Assembly (NCBI RefSeq): GCF_000364445.2
Contig: NZ_CP043538.1
Coordinates: 1,619,612 to 1,683,611 of the forward strand
Source of the DNA: Methylobacterium mesophilicum SR1.6/6
GTDB lineage: Bacteria; Pseudomonadota; Alphaproteobacteria; Rhizobiales; Beijerinckiaceae
Reading direction: 5' to 3'
DNA length: 64,000 nt
Part shown: positions 17,800 through 26,238 of the stretch, in pieces
Position numbering within the stretch: position 1 is the stretch's first letter
Layout of the letters: the number at the start of each line of letters is the position of its first letter
Made by a program: the position numbers and the translations under genes
The notes under the pieces: model-generated
Told to the model about the DNA's origin: nothing
Databases searched by the model: none
What the model saw: the letters and a program-made list of their open reading frames with translations, nothing else

Positions 17800-18753
17800 A
17801 TGACGACACTCCTCTTCGTCGAGCACGGCCACGGCCAGATCAAGGACGGCACCCTCAAGGCGCTCTCCGCGGCCCGGGAGATCGGCGCGCCGGTCCACGC
17901 GCTGGTGCTGGGCGCCGGCTCCGGGCCGGCGGCGGCGGCGGCGGCCAAGCTGGAGGGGGTCGAGAAGGTCCTGCACGCCGAGGACGGCGCCTACGACCAC
18001 GACCTCGCCGAGCCGGTCGGCGCGCTGCTGGCGGCGATCGCCGAGCCCTACGACACGATCATCGCCTCGGCCTCGACCACGGGCAAGAACGTGCTGCCGC
18101 GGGTGGCCGCGCTCTTGGACGTGGCGCAGGTGTCCGACATCATCAAGGTGGTCTCGCCGGACACGTTCGAGCGTCCGATCTACGCCGGCAACGCGATCCA
18201 GACCGTGCAGGTGCCGTCGGGCAAGCGGGTGATCACGGTGCGCACGGCGGCGTTCAAGGCGGCGGCCGAGGGCGGGGCGAGCGCGCCGATCGAGCCGGTC
18301 GCGGCGGCCGCGCCGGAGGCGGGCGGCTCGCGCTTCAAGGGCGAGGAGATCGCCAAGTCGGATCGTCCGGAGCTGGCCTCGGCGCGGATCATCGTGTCGG
18401 GCGGGCGCTCGCTCGGCTCGTCGGACCAGTTCCACGCGCTGATCGAGCCGCTGGCCGACACGCTGGGCGCGGCGGTGGGCGCCTCGCGGGCGGCGGTGGA
18501 CGCCGGGTACGCGCCGAACGACTGGCAGGTGGGGCAGACCGGCAAGGTGGTGGCGCCGGACCTGTACGTGGCGGTGGGCATCTCGGGCGCGATCCAGCAC
18601 CTGGCGGGCATGAAGGACTCGAAGGTGATCGTCGCCATCAACAAGGACGAGGACGCGCCGATCTTCCAGGTGGCCGATTACGGCCTCGTCGGCGACCTCT
18701 TCCAGGTCGTCCCAGAACTCCAGGCCGAGATCGGCAAGGCGAAGGGTCAGTAA
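17800..18753 (+). CDS. etfA: Electron transfer flavoprotein subunit alpha
   Basis: The FAD-binding alpha subunit of ETF, 317 residues. The N-terminal domain starts LLFVEHGHGQIKDGTLKAL. The C-terminal FAD domain shows VSGGRSLGSSDQFH, VGASRAAVDAGYAPNDWQVGQT, YVAVGISGAIQHLAGM and VAINKDEDAPIFQVADYGLV, the ETF-alpha signature. A GAGGA ribosome site is spaced correctly before ATG 17800. It pairs with etfB immediately upstream. Confidence 0.97.
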   Translation: MTTLLFVEHGHGQIKDGTLKALSAAREIGAPVHALVLGAGSGPAAAAAAKLEGVEKVLHAEDGAYDHDLAEPVGALLAAIAEPYDTIIASASTTGKNVLPRVAALLDVAQVSDIIKVVSPDTFERPIYAGNAIQTVQVPSGKRVITVRTAAFKAAAEGGASAPIEPVAAAAPEAGGSRFKGEEIAKSDRPELASARIIVSGGRSLGSSDQFHALIEPLADTLGAAVGASRAAVDAGYAPNDWQVGQTGKVVAPDLYVAVGISGAIQHLAGMKDSKVIVAINKDEDAPIFQVADYGLVGDLFQVVPELQAEIGKAKGQ

Positions 18754-18946
18754 AGGTCCTATCGCCGCGCGGATCGCTGCGAATGATCCCCGGCGCGGCA
18801 ACGCGGCGTGCGGGTTCCTTCCGCGCCGAAGATTGGTCTAGAAGGCTGCGACGGCAGGTCTTCGTGGGTGCCGCCGTCGCGTCGGCGCAGTCGGTCGATC
18901 CCGGCCGCCGCGCATCGGCGTCCGCATTGGGGGCACAGTTCGGCAG

Positions 18947-19828
18947 ATGGACATGGTGATCAAGCGGATCGGGATCATCGGCGCGGGCCAGATGGGAAGC
19001 GGGATCGCGCAGGTCTGCGCGGCGGCCGGTCTCGACGTCCTGCTGAACGATCGCGATGCGGCGCGCCTGGAGAACGGCTTCAGCGCGATCGAGAGCGGCT
19101 TCGGCCGCCTCGTTTCGAAGGGCTCGATGACCGAGAGCGAGAGCGCGGAGGCCCGCGCCCGGATCGTGCAGGCCCCGGACTTCGCGGCCCTCAACCCGGC
19201 CGATCTGGTGATCGAGGCCGCCACCGAGAACGAGGCGACAAAGCGGGAGATCTTCTCGACACTCTGCGCGTCGCTGCGGCCCGACACGCTGATCGCCACG
19301 AACACCTCGTCGATCTCCATCACGCGGCTTGCCGCCGCGACGGACCGGCCCGAGAAGTTCATCGGCATCCACTTCATGAACCCGGTGCCGGTGATGCAGC
19401 TCGTGGAGCTGATCCGCGGCATCGCCACGGAGGATACCACCTACGAAGCGGCCAAGGGCTTCATCGCCAAGCTCGGCAAGACCTCAACCATGTCGGAGGA
19501 CTTCCCGGCGTTCATCGTCAACCGCATCCTGCTGCCGATGATCAACGAGGCGATCTATACGCTTTACGAGGGCGTGGGCTCAGTCGAATCGATTGATACC
19601 GCAATGAAACTCGGCGCGAACCATCCGATGGGACCGTTGCAGCTCGCCGATTTCATCGGGCTCGATACCTGCCTGTCGGTCATGCAGGTGCTGTACGAGG
19701 GCCTCGCGGACTCGAAGTATCGTCCCTGCCCCCTCCTCGTGAAGTATGTCGAGGCCGGCTGGCTCGGACGGAAGGCCAAGCGCGGCTTTTACGATTATCG
19801 CGGTCCTACGCCGATCCCGACGCGCTAG
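18947..19828 (+). CDS. 3-hydroxybutyryl-CoA dehydrogenase
   Basis: NAD(P)-dependent oxidation of 3-hydroxybutyryl-CoA to acetoacetyl-CoA, or the reverse. It has 293 residues. RIGIIGAGQMGSGIAQVCA is the dinucleotide fold, TNTSSISITRLA and FIGIHFMNPVPVMQLVELI carry the catalytic Ser/His region, DFPAFIVNRILLPMINEA the conserved Asn region, and KLGANHPMGPLQLADFIGLD the C-terminal dimer domain. It lies about 190 bases after etfA on the same strand. Together with phaZ it points to PHB and acyl-CoA turnover. Confidence 0.95.
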   Translation: MDMVIKRIGIIGAGQMGSGIAQVCAAAGLDVLLNDRDAARLENGFSAIESGFGRLVSKGSMTESESAEARARIVQAPDFAALNPADLVIEAATENEATKREIFSTLCASLRPDTLIATNTSSISITRLAAATDRPEKFIGIHFMNPVPVMQLVELIRGIATEDTTYEAAKGFIAKLGKTSTMSEDFPAFIVNRILLPMINEAIYTLYEGVGSVESIDTAMKLGANHPMGPLQLADFIGLDTCLSVMQVLYEGLADSKYRPCPLLVKYVEAGWLGRKAKRGFYDYRGPTPIPTR

Positions 19829-19928
19829 GCCTCCGCAACAATCTGCGTAACGCATTATCCGGAATCGAGCGCTTGGAAAGGGACGGCGATGCGCGCCGCC
19901 CCTCCACCCATACTTGCGGGCGCTTTCT

Positions 19929-20234
19929 CTACTTCGCCGTGCCGCCATTGGCGCCGGGCTGGGCCGGCTGCGGGTAGGACGGATTGCCGCCCGGCACGGC
20001 GGTGCTGTTCGATGGCGAAGATCCGTTCGATTGGCCGTTCACCGAGCCGGTGACCTCGCGCCGGGATGCATCCTGACTCTGGCTGGCGTAATCCTTCGGT
20101 GAATTCGAGCCGTTCCAGGTCAGCAATCCCACAGTCGCGATGGCCAGCAGTACGAGGCTCGCCACCAAGACCCACAGCACCGGCTTGCCGCGCTCACCCT
20201 GCCGGCTTTCTTGTTGGTTCAATTTCTCGGCCAT
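19929..20234 (-). CDS. Single-pass membrane protein with polar low-complexity tail
   Basis: Encodes 101 residues: a short cytoplasmic N-terminus rich in charged residues, one membrane helix (VLWVLVASLVLLAIATVGLLTW), then a Ser/Asn/Gly/Pro-rich tail outside the membrane (GSVNGQSNGSSPSNSTAVPG). Not recognised; proteins of this build are frequent in Methylobacterium. It converges with the dehydrogenase gene. Confidence 0.65.
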   Translation of the reverse strand: MAEKLNQQESRQGERGKPVLWVLVASLVLLAIATVGLLTWNGSNSPKDYASQSQDASRREVTGSVNGQSNGSSPSNSTAVPGGNPSYPQPAQPGANGGTAK

Positions 20235-20347
20235 CTGAAAACACCTCGTCGGCGAAACGCAGCACGCGAGATTGCGGCCTGCGACACGAAACCGTTACCG
20301 GCCGCCAACGCGGTGCCGAGGAAGGGGGTTCCTGCCGATCGCGGCGG

Positions 20348-21361
20348 TTACCGGCCGGTGGTGAGCAGGATCTTGCCCAGGTGAGCACTGGATTCCATCA
20401 GTTCGTGGGCTTTCCGCGCCTCCTCCAGCGGGAAGGTAGCGTGCGTGACGGACCGGATACGCCCGCCATCGAGTTCAGGCCAGACGTCCTTGCGCAGCCC
20501 TTCGGCGATCGCGGCCTTGTCGGCCTTCGGGCGGGGCCGCAGCGTCGAGCCCGTGAACGTCAGACGATTACGCATGATCGGCGTGATGTTCAGGCCGTCG
20601 ACCTTATAACCTCCCATTAGAGCGATCATCACCAAACGCCCGTCCGGTGCGAGGGATTTGATGTTGCGCGCAAGGTAGCTGGCGCCGATCATGTCGAGGA
20701 TCACGTCGACACCGCGTCCGTCTGACAGGCGCTTCACCTCCTCGGCGAAATCGGTCTGCTTGTAGTCGATCGCCGCGTCCGCCCCGAGCTCCTCGCAGAA
20801 CCGACACTTCTCGGCCGATCCTGCAGTCGCGTAGACCGTCGCACCGAACAGCTTCGCCATCTGGATCGCGGTGGCGCCGATCCCGCTCGAACCGCCATGG
20901 ACCAGGAAGCGCTCGCCGCGCGCTAGCCGTCCGCGCTGTACGACGTTCGAGTAGACCGTGAAGAAGGTCTCAGGCAGTCCGGCTGCGTCGACCAGCGAGA
21001 AGGGTTTGGGCCGCGGCAGGCACAGGGCTGCCTCGGCCACGGCGTATTCGGCGTAGCCGCCGCTGATCACGAGCGCGCAGACCTCATCGCCGATTGCCAA
21101 GCCGGTGACACCCTCGCCGAGACCTGCGATGCGGCCAGCGACTTCCAGGCCCGGGATCTCGGTGGCGCCGGGTGGCGGTGGATAGACGCCCGCCCGCTGC
21201 GCCACGTCGGGCCGGTTGACGCCCGCGGCGACGACAGCGATGAGCACTTGGCCAGACGCCGGCTTCGGCACGGGTGCGGTCTCAACGGCGATCACCTCAG
21301 GGCCGCCAGAGCCGGTGAAGCGGACTTGCCGCATGGTCTCGGGCAGGTCGGCACTGGCCAT
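20348..21361 (-). CDS. NAD(P)H-quinone oxidoreductase (PIG3-type, zinc-independent MDR family)
   Basis: A 337-residue medium-chain reductase. VAAGVNRPDVAQRAGVYPPPPGA and the GLEVAGRI segment are the quinone oxidoreductase N-terminus; FLVHGGSSGIGATAIQMAK is the NADPH site, and SGGYAEYAVA and VILDMIGASY are further family blocks. Zinc-ligand cysteines are absent, as expected for quinone reductases. It likely reduces quinones or other electrophiles with NADPH. ATG 21361 gives a family-length protein. Confidence 0.92.
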   Translation of the reverse strand: MASADLPETMRQVRFTGSGGPEVIAVETAPVPKPASGQVLIAVVAAGVNRPDVAQRAGVYPPPPGATEIPGLEVAGRIAGLGEGVTGLAIGDEVCALVISGGYAEYAVAEAALCLPRPKPFSLVDAAGLPETFFTVYSNVVQRGRLARGERFLVHGGSSGIGATAIQMAKLFGATVYATAGSAEKCRFCEELGADAAIDYKQTDFAEEVKRLSDGRGVDVILDMIGASYLARNIKSLAPDGRLVMIALMGGYKVDGLNITPIMRNRLTFTGSTLRPRPKADKAAIAEGLRKDVWPELDGGRIRSVTHATFPLEEARKAHELMESSAHLGKILLTTGR

Positions 21362-21488
21362 CGATCAATCCTTCGCGCGCGCGTTGGTCGTGACAGGCCC
21401 TGGAAGGCCGCAGTGTGGCTCTAGTTGCGGCAGCGAGCGCGCTTGGCAAGCGGCTAGGACGCTCTCCGCCAACCTGGATGTCGGTTCT

Positions 21489-21557
21489 GCGCAAGAGAGC
21501 GCGTCAGAAAGGCTTGGAGCCGCACCCGATCGCAACGCGATCCGATACGGCTCCAAG
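21489..21557 (+). repeat. Intergenic repeat, copy 2
   Basis: The second copy of the element at 3798-3866. This copy folds well: CTTGGAGCCG pairs perfectly with CGGCTCCAAG, and inside it GATCGC-AAC-GCGATC is another perfect hairpin. It lies about 40 bases beyond the stop of the minus-strand binding-protein gene and upstream of the quinone oxidoreductase start. Confidence 0.55.
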
Positions 21558-21599
21558 CGCTCTTCGCCCCGGCCGAAGCCGGCCTCGCGCGAAACAGCT

Positions 21600-22886
21600 T
21601 CAGCGCGCCGCGGCCTTCACGGCCGCTGGGATGACGATCTGACCCTGCGCGAGGCTCTTCGGCCAGATCGCAACCTGCTTGCCGTCCTGCCACTGTGCCA
21701 TCAGGCCGGTAATGAAGCCCTGTCCATATTTGATCGAGTGGGTGAACGGGTCGTCCTTACCGTAATACTGCGTACGCCCGACCGTGCCCTCCCAATCGGT
21801 CTTCTCGAGGGCGTCGACGAGCTTGTCGGCCTCGGTCGTGCCCGCCCGCTTCACCGCATCGGCCGCGTAGTAGACTTGGTCGTAGGCCATGTAGCCAGCG
21901 TAGGACGGGTCGCTGCCGAAGCGCTTCTTGAATGCATCGCTGAAGGCCAGCGACTTGCCGGTGATCGCGGCACCCGGCACCGCGATGCTCTGGAAGATCA
22001 CGCCCTGCGTGGCGCCGTTCGTGTTCGACCAGAAGGTCGAGGACGTGGCCTGAGAGTTCATGCCGGTCATGGCGAGCGGCACCTTCTGGTTCTGCCACTG
22101 CACGGTCGGCTGCACGCCGACATGCGAGATGCCGGTGACAATCAGGTCGGGCTTGGCCGCCTCGATCTTGTTGTAGATCGGCGTGAAGTCGCCCGTGTCC
22201 GGCGAGAAGCGGATGTGATCGACGACCTTCACGCCGATCTCCGGCAGGCATTTCTCATATCCGACGTCGAGCGGCCGGGTCCAAGCGGCGTCCTCGCTCA
22301 TGATCGCCGCCGTCTTCACCTTCATCAGGTCGATGAGAAGGTCCTTGGTGGAATCGCAGATCGATTGCGCAAGAGCCGCGGAGGTGAGATATCCGTGGAA
22401 GGTGTACTTGTTGCGCGCGTAGTCCTTGTGGACGGCGAGGCTGATCTCGTTGGAGGCGGCGCCCGGCGTGATCATCGGCGTCTTGAGCCGGGCCGCCCAA
22501 GGCATCAGCGCGAGCACGACCTCCGAGATGTAGCTGGCGATGACGAGGTTGACCTTGTCCTCCGAGACAGCCCGCTGGAAGGCGCGCACCGCGTCGGAGG
22601 CGGAGGACTTGTCGTCGTAGGTGACGATCTGAATCTGGCGCCCGTCGACGCCGCCCTTGGCGTTGATCTCGTCGGCGGCGAGCTGCACCGCCTGCGGGAT
22701 CGAGGCGCCCACCACCGATTGCGCCTCGGCGATCACGCCGATCCGAATCGGATCCGCGGCTCGGGCGGGTGCCGCTCCGATCAGGCTGGCCACTGCGAGC
22801 AGAGCGATGGCCCGGCTCGAAACGCCGCGCTGCCTTGCCTTCGGATCCCGGGCCTTCCGATCTCTAATCTTATGATCCCGTGCCAT
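21600..22886 (-). CDS. Branched-chain amino acid type ABC transporter substrate-binding protein
   Basis: A Liv-type periplasmic binding protein of 428 residues. The N-terminus is unusually charged (HKIRDRKARDPKARQR) before the hydrophobic signal core (AIALLAVASLIGAAPARA). Mature blocks include IRIGVIAEAQSVVGASIPQAVQL, ADEINAKGGVDGRQIQIV and LVDALEKTDWEGTVG. ATG 22886 is chosen because a strong AGGAGG lies just ahead of it; the frame is open further upstream. No permease or ATPase genes are adjacent, so it is an orphan receptor, possibly shared with another Liv system. Confidence 0.92.
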   Translation of the reverse strand: MARDHKIRDRKARDPKARQRGVSSRAIALLAVASLIGAAPARAADPIRIGVIAEAQSVVGASIPQAVQLAADEINAKGGVDGRQIQIVTYDDKSSASDAVRAFQRAVSEDKVNLVIASYISEVVLALMPWAARLKTPMITPGAASNEISLAVHKDYARNKYTFHGYLTSAALAQSICDSTKDLLIDLMKVKTAAIMSEDAAWTRPLDVGYEKCLPEIGVKVVDHIRFSPDTGDFTPIYNKIEAAKPDLIVTGISHVGVQPTVQWQNQKVPLAMTGMNSQATSSTFWSNTNGATQGVIFQSIAVPGAAITGKSLAFSDAFKKRFGSDPSYAGYMAYDQVYYAADAVKRAGTTEADKLVDALEKTDWEGTVGRTQYYGKDDPFTHSIKYGQGFITGLMAQWQDGKQVAIWPKSLAQGQIVIPAAVKAAAR

Positions 22887-23005
22887 GCGTTTCCTCCTGC
22901 GAACCGCGCGGCTTTTGTCGCCGCGTCGGCAACGCGACAGGAGTGTGCAACATTCCGCAGCTTGAATACAATGTGCAGATGCGTGAACCCTCCGCATGTG
23001 TCAGA

Positions 23006-23629
23006 TCATTCCGCAGTGCGTCGATAGATCAAGCTCAGATTGTTCGCCGGCATGGCGATGCGTCGTTCGAGGGTCAGGCCGTGGCGGTCTGCTTCCACGG
23101 AAACAGTCACGCGGTCTCGAACGCCCCAGCGGGCATCGCGGGCACGCAGCGCGTCGTCGAACGCGGCATTGCTGTCCGCGCTGTGCCGCCCGTCTTCCCG
23201 AAAGGGTCCGTAGAGATAGAGCAGGCTGCCTCCGGCCAGGGCTCGTCCGGCGTCGGCCATCAGACCCTGCGCTGCGGCCCACGGCGCGATATGGATCATG
23301 TTGATGCAGACGATCGCGTCCACCGGCCCCACCGGCCATCGTGTGGCGGAAGCATCGAGGTCGAGCGGCGGCCGGAGATTAGCGAGGCCGGACCGCCGCA
23401 CATGGGCCGCAATGCTGCGCCGCGCTATCGGCTCGGGATCGCTTGGCAGCCACGTCAGGGTCTGCAGCGCCGCTGCGAAGTGAACGGCGTGCTCGCCTGA
23501 TCCGCTCGCGATCTCGAGAACGGTTCCGTGGACCGGCAGGATCTCGCGGAGCACAGTCAGGATCGCGTCCCGATTGCGGGCGACCGCCGGGGCCTCCAGG
23601 GCGTCTTCGTCGACGATCCGCTCTGTCAT
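23006..23629 (-). CDS. DUF938 family protein (SAM-dependent methyltransferase fold)
   Basis: A 207-residue class I methyltransferase-like protein. LREILPVHGTVLEIASGSGEHAVHFA is the SAM-binding region, LTWLPSDPEPIARRSI follows, and VDAIVCINMIHIAPW and LYLYGPFREDGRHSADSNAAFD are DUF938 signatures. The substrate is unknown. ATG 23629 is preferred over a TTG further upstream. It is divergent from kaiC, with 268 bases between them. Confidence 0.88.
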   Translation of the reverse strand: MTERIVDEDALEAPAVARNRDAILTVLREILPVHGTVLEIASGSGEHAVHFAAALQTLTWLPSDPEPIARRSIAAHVRRSGLANLRPPLDLDASATRWPVGPVDAIVCINMIHIAPWAAAQGLMADAGRALAGGSLLYLYGPFREDGRHSADSNAAFDDALRARDARWGVRDRVTVSVEADRHGLTLERRIAMPANNLSLIYRRTAE

Positions 23630-23897
23630 CACGATCCTCGTCAGGCCCGCCAAGAATCCGTGCCAGGATTTGGACGCAGCCTGTCACCTCACCGATCCGG
23701 CGCCGGCATATTGCGCTCGGCACGACCATGCCATACCGCGTCACGGCAGGCGGTGACGCTCGTCCTACGTGTCGTTCGAGCCGCACGACACCAGTTCGGA
23801 TTTAAAGCCGCGGCAGATCGGACCGCTGAAGCCACGGGCCTTGACGCGCTGGCATCGGATCCCATCGCGGGCCGCGACGTCTAGGACATCGACCATC

Positions 23898-25586
23898 GTG
23901 CCTGATTCGCAAGCTGTTCAGACGTTGCCGAAGGCCCAGACGGGCATCGAAGGGTTCGATGATCTGACTTTCGGCGGCGTGCCGGCCGGGCGGCCGTCCC
24001 TGATCTGCGGCGCGGCGGGCTGCGGCAAGACGCTGTTCGCCACGACGTTCTTGGTCAACGGCGCGACCCGGTTCGGGGAACCCGGGGTCTTCATGAGCTT
24101 CGAGGAGCGCGCCGAGGATCTGGCCGCCAACGTCGCCTCCCTGGGCTACGACCTGGACGGGCTCGTCGCTTCGGGCCGCCTCGCCATCGACCATGTGCGC
24201 GTGGAGCGAAGCGAGATCGAGGAGACCGGGGAATATGACCTCGAAGGCCTTTTTATCCGACTCGGCTTCGCGGTGGACAGCATCGGCGCGAAGCGGGTGG
24301 TTCTCGACACGATCGAGACCCTGTTCGCCGGCTTCACCGATCCGGCGCTGCTGCGCGCCGAGCTGCGTCGCCTCTTCGGTTGGATCAAGGATCGCGGCCT
24401 GACGGCGATCATCACCGGTGAGCGGGGCGAGGGCCAACTTACCCGGCAGGGCCTGGAGGAATACGTCTCCGACTGCGTGGTGCTGCTCGACAACCGCGTG
24501 GAGGATCAGATCACCACCCGGCGTCTGCGCGTGGTGAAGTACCGCGGCTCGGCCCACGGCACGAACGAGTACCCGTTCCTGATCGACCATGCGGGGATCA
24601 GTGTCCTCCCGGTCACCTCCGCCGACCTCGATTACACGGCGCCGAGCGGGGTGCTCTCCAGCGGCGTCGCCGGCCTGGACGCGATGCTTGGGCCGGGCGG
24701 ATTCTATCGCGGTTCCGGAATCCTCATCTCGGGCGAGGCGGGCACGGGCAAGACCCTGCTGGCATCCTCGATCGTCGATGCGGCCTGCCGGCGCGGCGAG
24801 CGCTGCATGGTCTTCGCCTTCGAGGAAAGCGGCGATCAGATCGCGCGGAACGCCCGCTCGGTGGGCATCGATCTGAACCAGCACGTCGCCAGCGGGCTGC
24901 TGCGTTTCGAGGCCGCCCGGCCCAGTCTGTTCGGCCTCGAAACCCACCTCGCACGCATGCACCGCGACCTCGACCGCTTCAAACCGGAACTGGTCGTGAT
25001 CGATCCGATCTCGGCCCTGCGCGGCGCAGCGAGCACCTTGCAGGCGACGCTTCTGCTGATGATCGACCTCGTCAAGGCCCGCGGCATCACGGCGGTTTTC
25101 ACCACATTGCGGAGCGACGGGTCCCTGGTGCAGGACGACGACCTGGGCGTTTCCTCGCTGATGGACACCTGGATCAAGCTTCAGAATTTGGAGGCGAACG
25201 GCGAACGCACGCGCACGCTCTATGTCATCAAGGCACGGGGCATGAGCCACTCGAACCAGATTCGGGAGTTTCTCATGTCATCGAGCGGGATCCAGCTGAT
25301 CGATGCCTATATCGGACCCTCCGGCGTGCTGACTGGAACGGCCCGCCTGATCCAGGAGGCGCAGGAGAAATCTGCCTCAGAGCAGCGTCTGCGCGAGACC
25401 GAGCGGGGCCTCCGAGACCTGGCCCGCCGCCGTTCGGCGATTGAGCGGCAGATCGAGGAGTTGCGAGCCGGGCTCGAAGCGGCGCAGGACGAGGAGGAGC
25501 GTCTGCATGCCGAGGACCGGCTTCGCGCAGTCCGCTCGGAGGAAGAGCGGCAGGCGCTGATCGCACGACGGAGTGCTGCGGAATGA
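23898..25586 (+). CDS. kaiC: KaiC-family ATPase/autokinase with C-terminal coiled-coil extension
   Basis: A double RecA-type ATPase of 562 residues related to the cyanobacterial clock protein KaiC. Domain CI has Walker A GAAGCGKT (about 38-45) and an MSFEE catalytic pair; CII has Walker A GEAGTGKT (about 278-285) and FAFEES. At the phosphosite position GVSSLMDTW carries two serines (about 419-420) where cyanobacterial KaiC has Ser-Thr. From about residue 484 the tail is a long charged helix ([20 protein letters not shown]), unlike the short A-loop of clock KaiC. The start is GTG 23898, immediately before the family homology. It overlaps kaiB by 4 bases and heads an operon with two kaiB genes and a hybrid kinase; no kaiA is seen. 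Confidence 0.93.
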   Translation: MPDSQAVQTLPKAQTGIEGFDDLTFGGVPAGRPSLICGAAGCGKTLFATTFLVNGATRFGEPGVFMSFEERAEDLAANVASLGYDLDGLVASGRLAIDHVRVERSEIEETGEYDLEGLFIRLGFAVDSIGAKRVVLDTIETLFAGFTDPALLRAELRRLFGWIKDRGLTAIITGERGEGQLTRQGLEEYVSDCVVLLDNRVEDQITTRRLRVVKYRGSAHGTNEYPFLIDHAGISVLPVTSADLDYTAPSGVLSSGVAGLDAMLGPGGFYRGSGILISGEAGTGKTLLASSIVDAACRRGERCMVFAFEESGDQIARNARSVGIDLNQHVASGLLRFEAARPSLFGLETHLARMHRDLDRFKPELVVIDPISALRGAASTLQATLLLMIDLVKARGITAVFTTLRSDGSLVQDDDLGVSSLMDTWIKLQNLEANGERTRTLYVIKARGMSHSNQIREFLMSSSGIQLIDAYIGPSGVLTGTARLIQEAQEKSASEQRLRETERGLRDLARRRSAIERQIEELRAGLEAAQDEEERLHAEDRLRAVRSEEERQALIARRSAAE

Positions 25587-25924
25587 ACGCGACGACCCCG
25601 GACGAACCGGCCCAGGAGACGGATCCGGACGGCGATCCGGGCCATTACCATCTGCGCCTCTACGTCGCCGGACAGACCAACAAGTCTCTCGCCGCGATGA
25701 CGAACCTCAAGCGCTTCTGCGAGGAGCACTTGGCCGGCCGCTACGACATCGAAGTGATCGACCTCATGAAGAACCCGCAACTCGCTGCCGGAGATCAGAT
25801 CCTCGCGATCCCGACGCTCGTGCGCCGGCTGCCCTCGCCTCTGAAGCGGATCATCGGCGATCTGTCGAATACCGAGAAGGTCTTGGTCGGCCTCGATATC
25901 CGACCGAAGGCGGATCAGCCTTGA
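25583..25924 (+). CDS. kaiB: KaiB family protein, first copy
   Basis: A 113-residue thioredoxin-like Kai[37 protein letters not shown] and the [20 protein letters not shown] segment match KaiB closely. In cyanobacteria KaiB switches fold to bind phosphorylated KaiC. It has an acidic N-terminal extension before the core. Its ATG overlaps the kaiC stop, and its stop overlaps the second kaiB start. Confidence 0.95.
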   Translation: MNATTPDEPAQETDPDGDPGHYHLRLYVAGQTNKSLAAMTNLKRFCEEHLAGRYDIEVIDLMKNPQLAAGDQILAIPTLVRRLPSPLKRIIGDLSNTEKVLVGLDIRPKADQP

Positions 25925-26238
25925 ACGGCGTCGTGGCACCGACGCAAACCTCGGAACATTACCGCTTGAGGCTGTTCGTCGCCGGCACGGCGCCAAGGTC
26001 CCTCCGCGTGGTCGAGAGCCTGCGGCGGATCTGCGAAAGTCACATTGCGGGTCGGTACGAGCTGGAGATCGTCGATATCTACCAGCAGCCCGACCTTGCC
26101 GACCGCGACGGCATCCTGGCCGCACCGACGCTCCTGAAGGTTTTCCCGTACCCCGAGCGGCGGATCTCGGGCGACCTCCTCGACGAAGGCCTTATCCTGC
26201 GCGGGCTCCAGATCGATCCGACCGCGGAGGCGCGCTGA
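25921..26238 (+). CDS. kaiB: KaiB family protein, second copy
   Basis: A second KaiB-like protein of about 105 residues, recognisably related to the first ([59 protein letters not shown]) but diverged, so this is an old duplication. The start is TTG 25921, overlapping the preceding stop (TTGA), or GTG 25933. The kinase gene begins at the last base of its stop codon (TGATG), which implies tight translational coupling. Confidence 0.92.
   Translation: MNGVVAPTQTSEHYRLRLFVAGTAPRSLRVVESLRRICESHIAGRYELEIVDIYQQPDLADRDGILAAPTLLKVFPYPERRISGDLLDEGLILRGLQIDPTAEAR

Noticed and set aside
16504..18801. Long minus-strand frame across the etfB/etfA genes
   Set aside because: Arg/His/Asp-rich low-complexity translation typical of antisense to GC-rich coding sequence; both ETF subunits are unambiguous on the plus strand.
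16671..18959. Long plus-strand frame overlapping etfB and etfA
   Set aside because: Gly/Arg-rich out-of-frame translation with no recognisable motifs.
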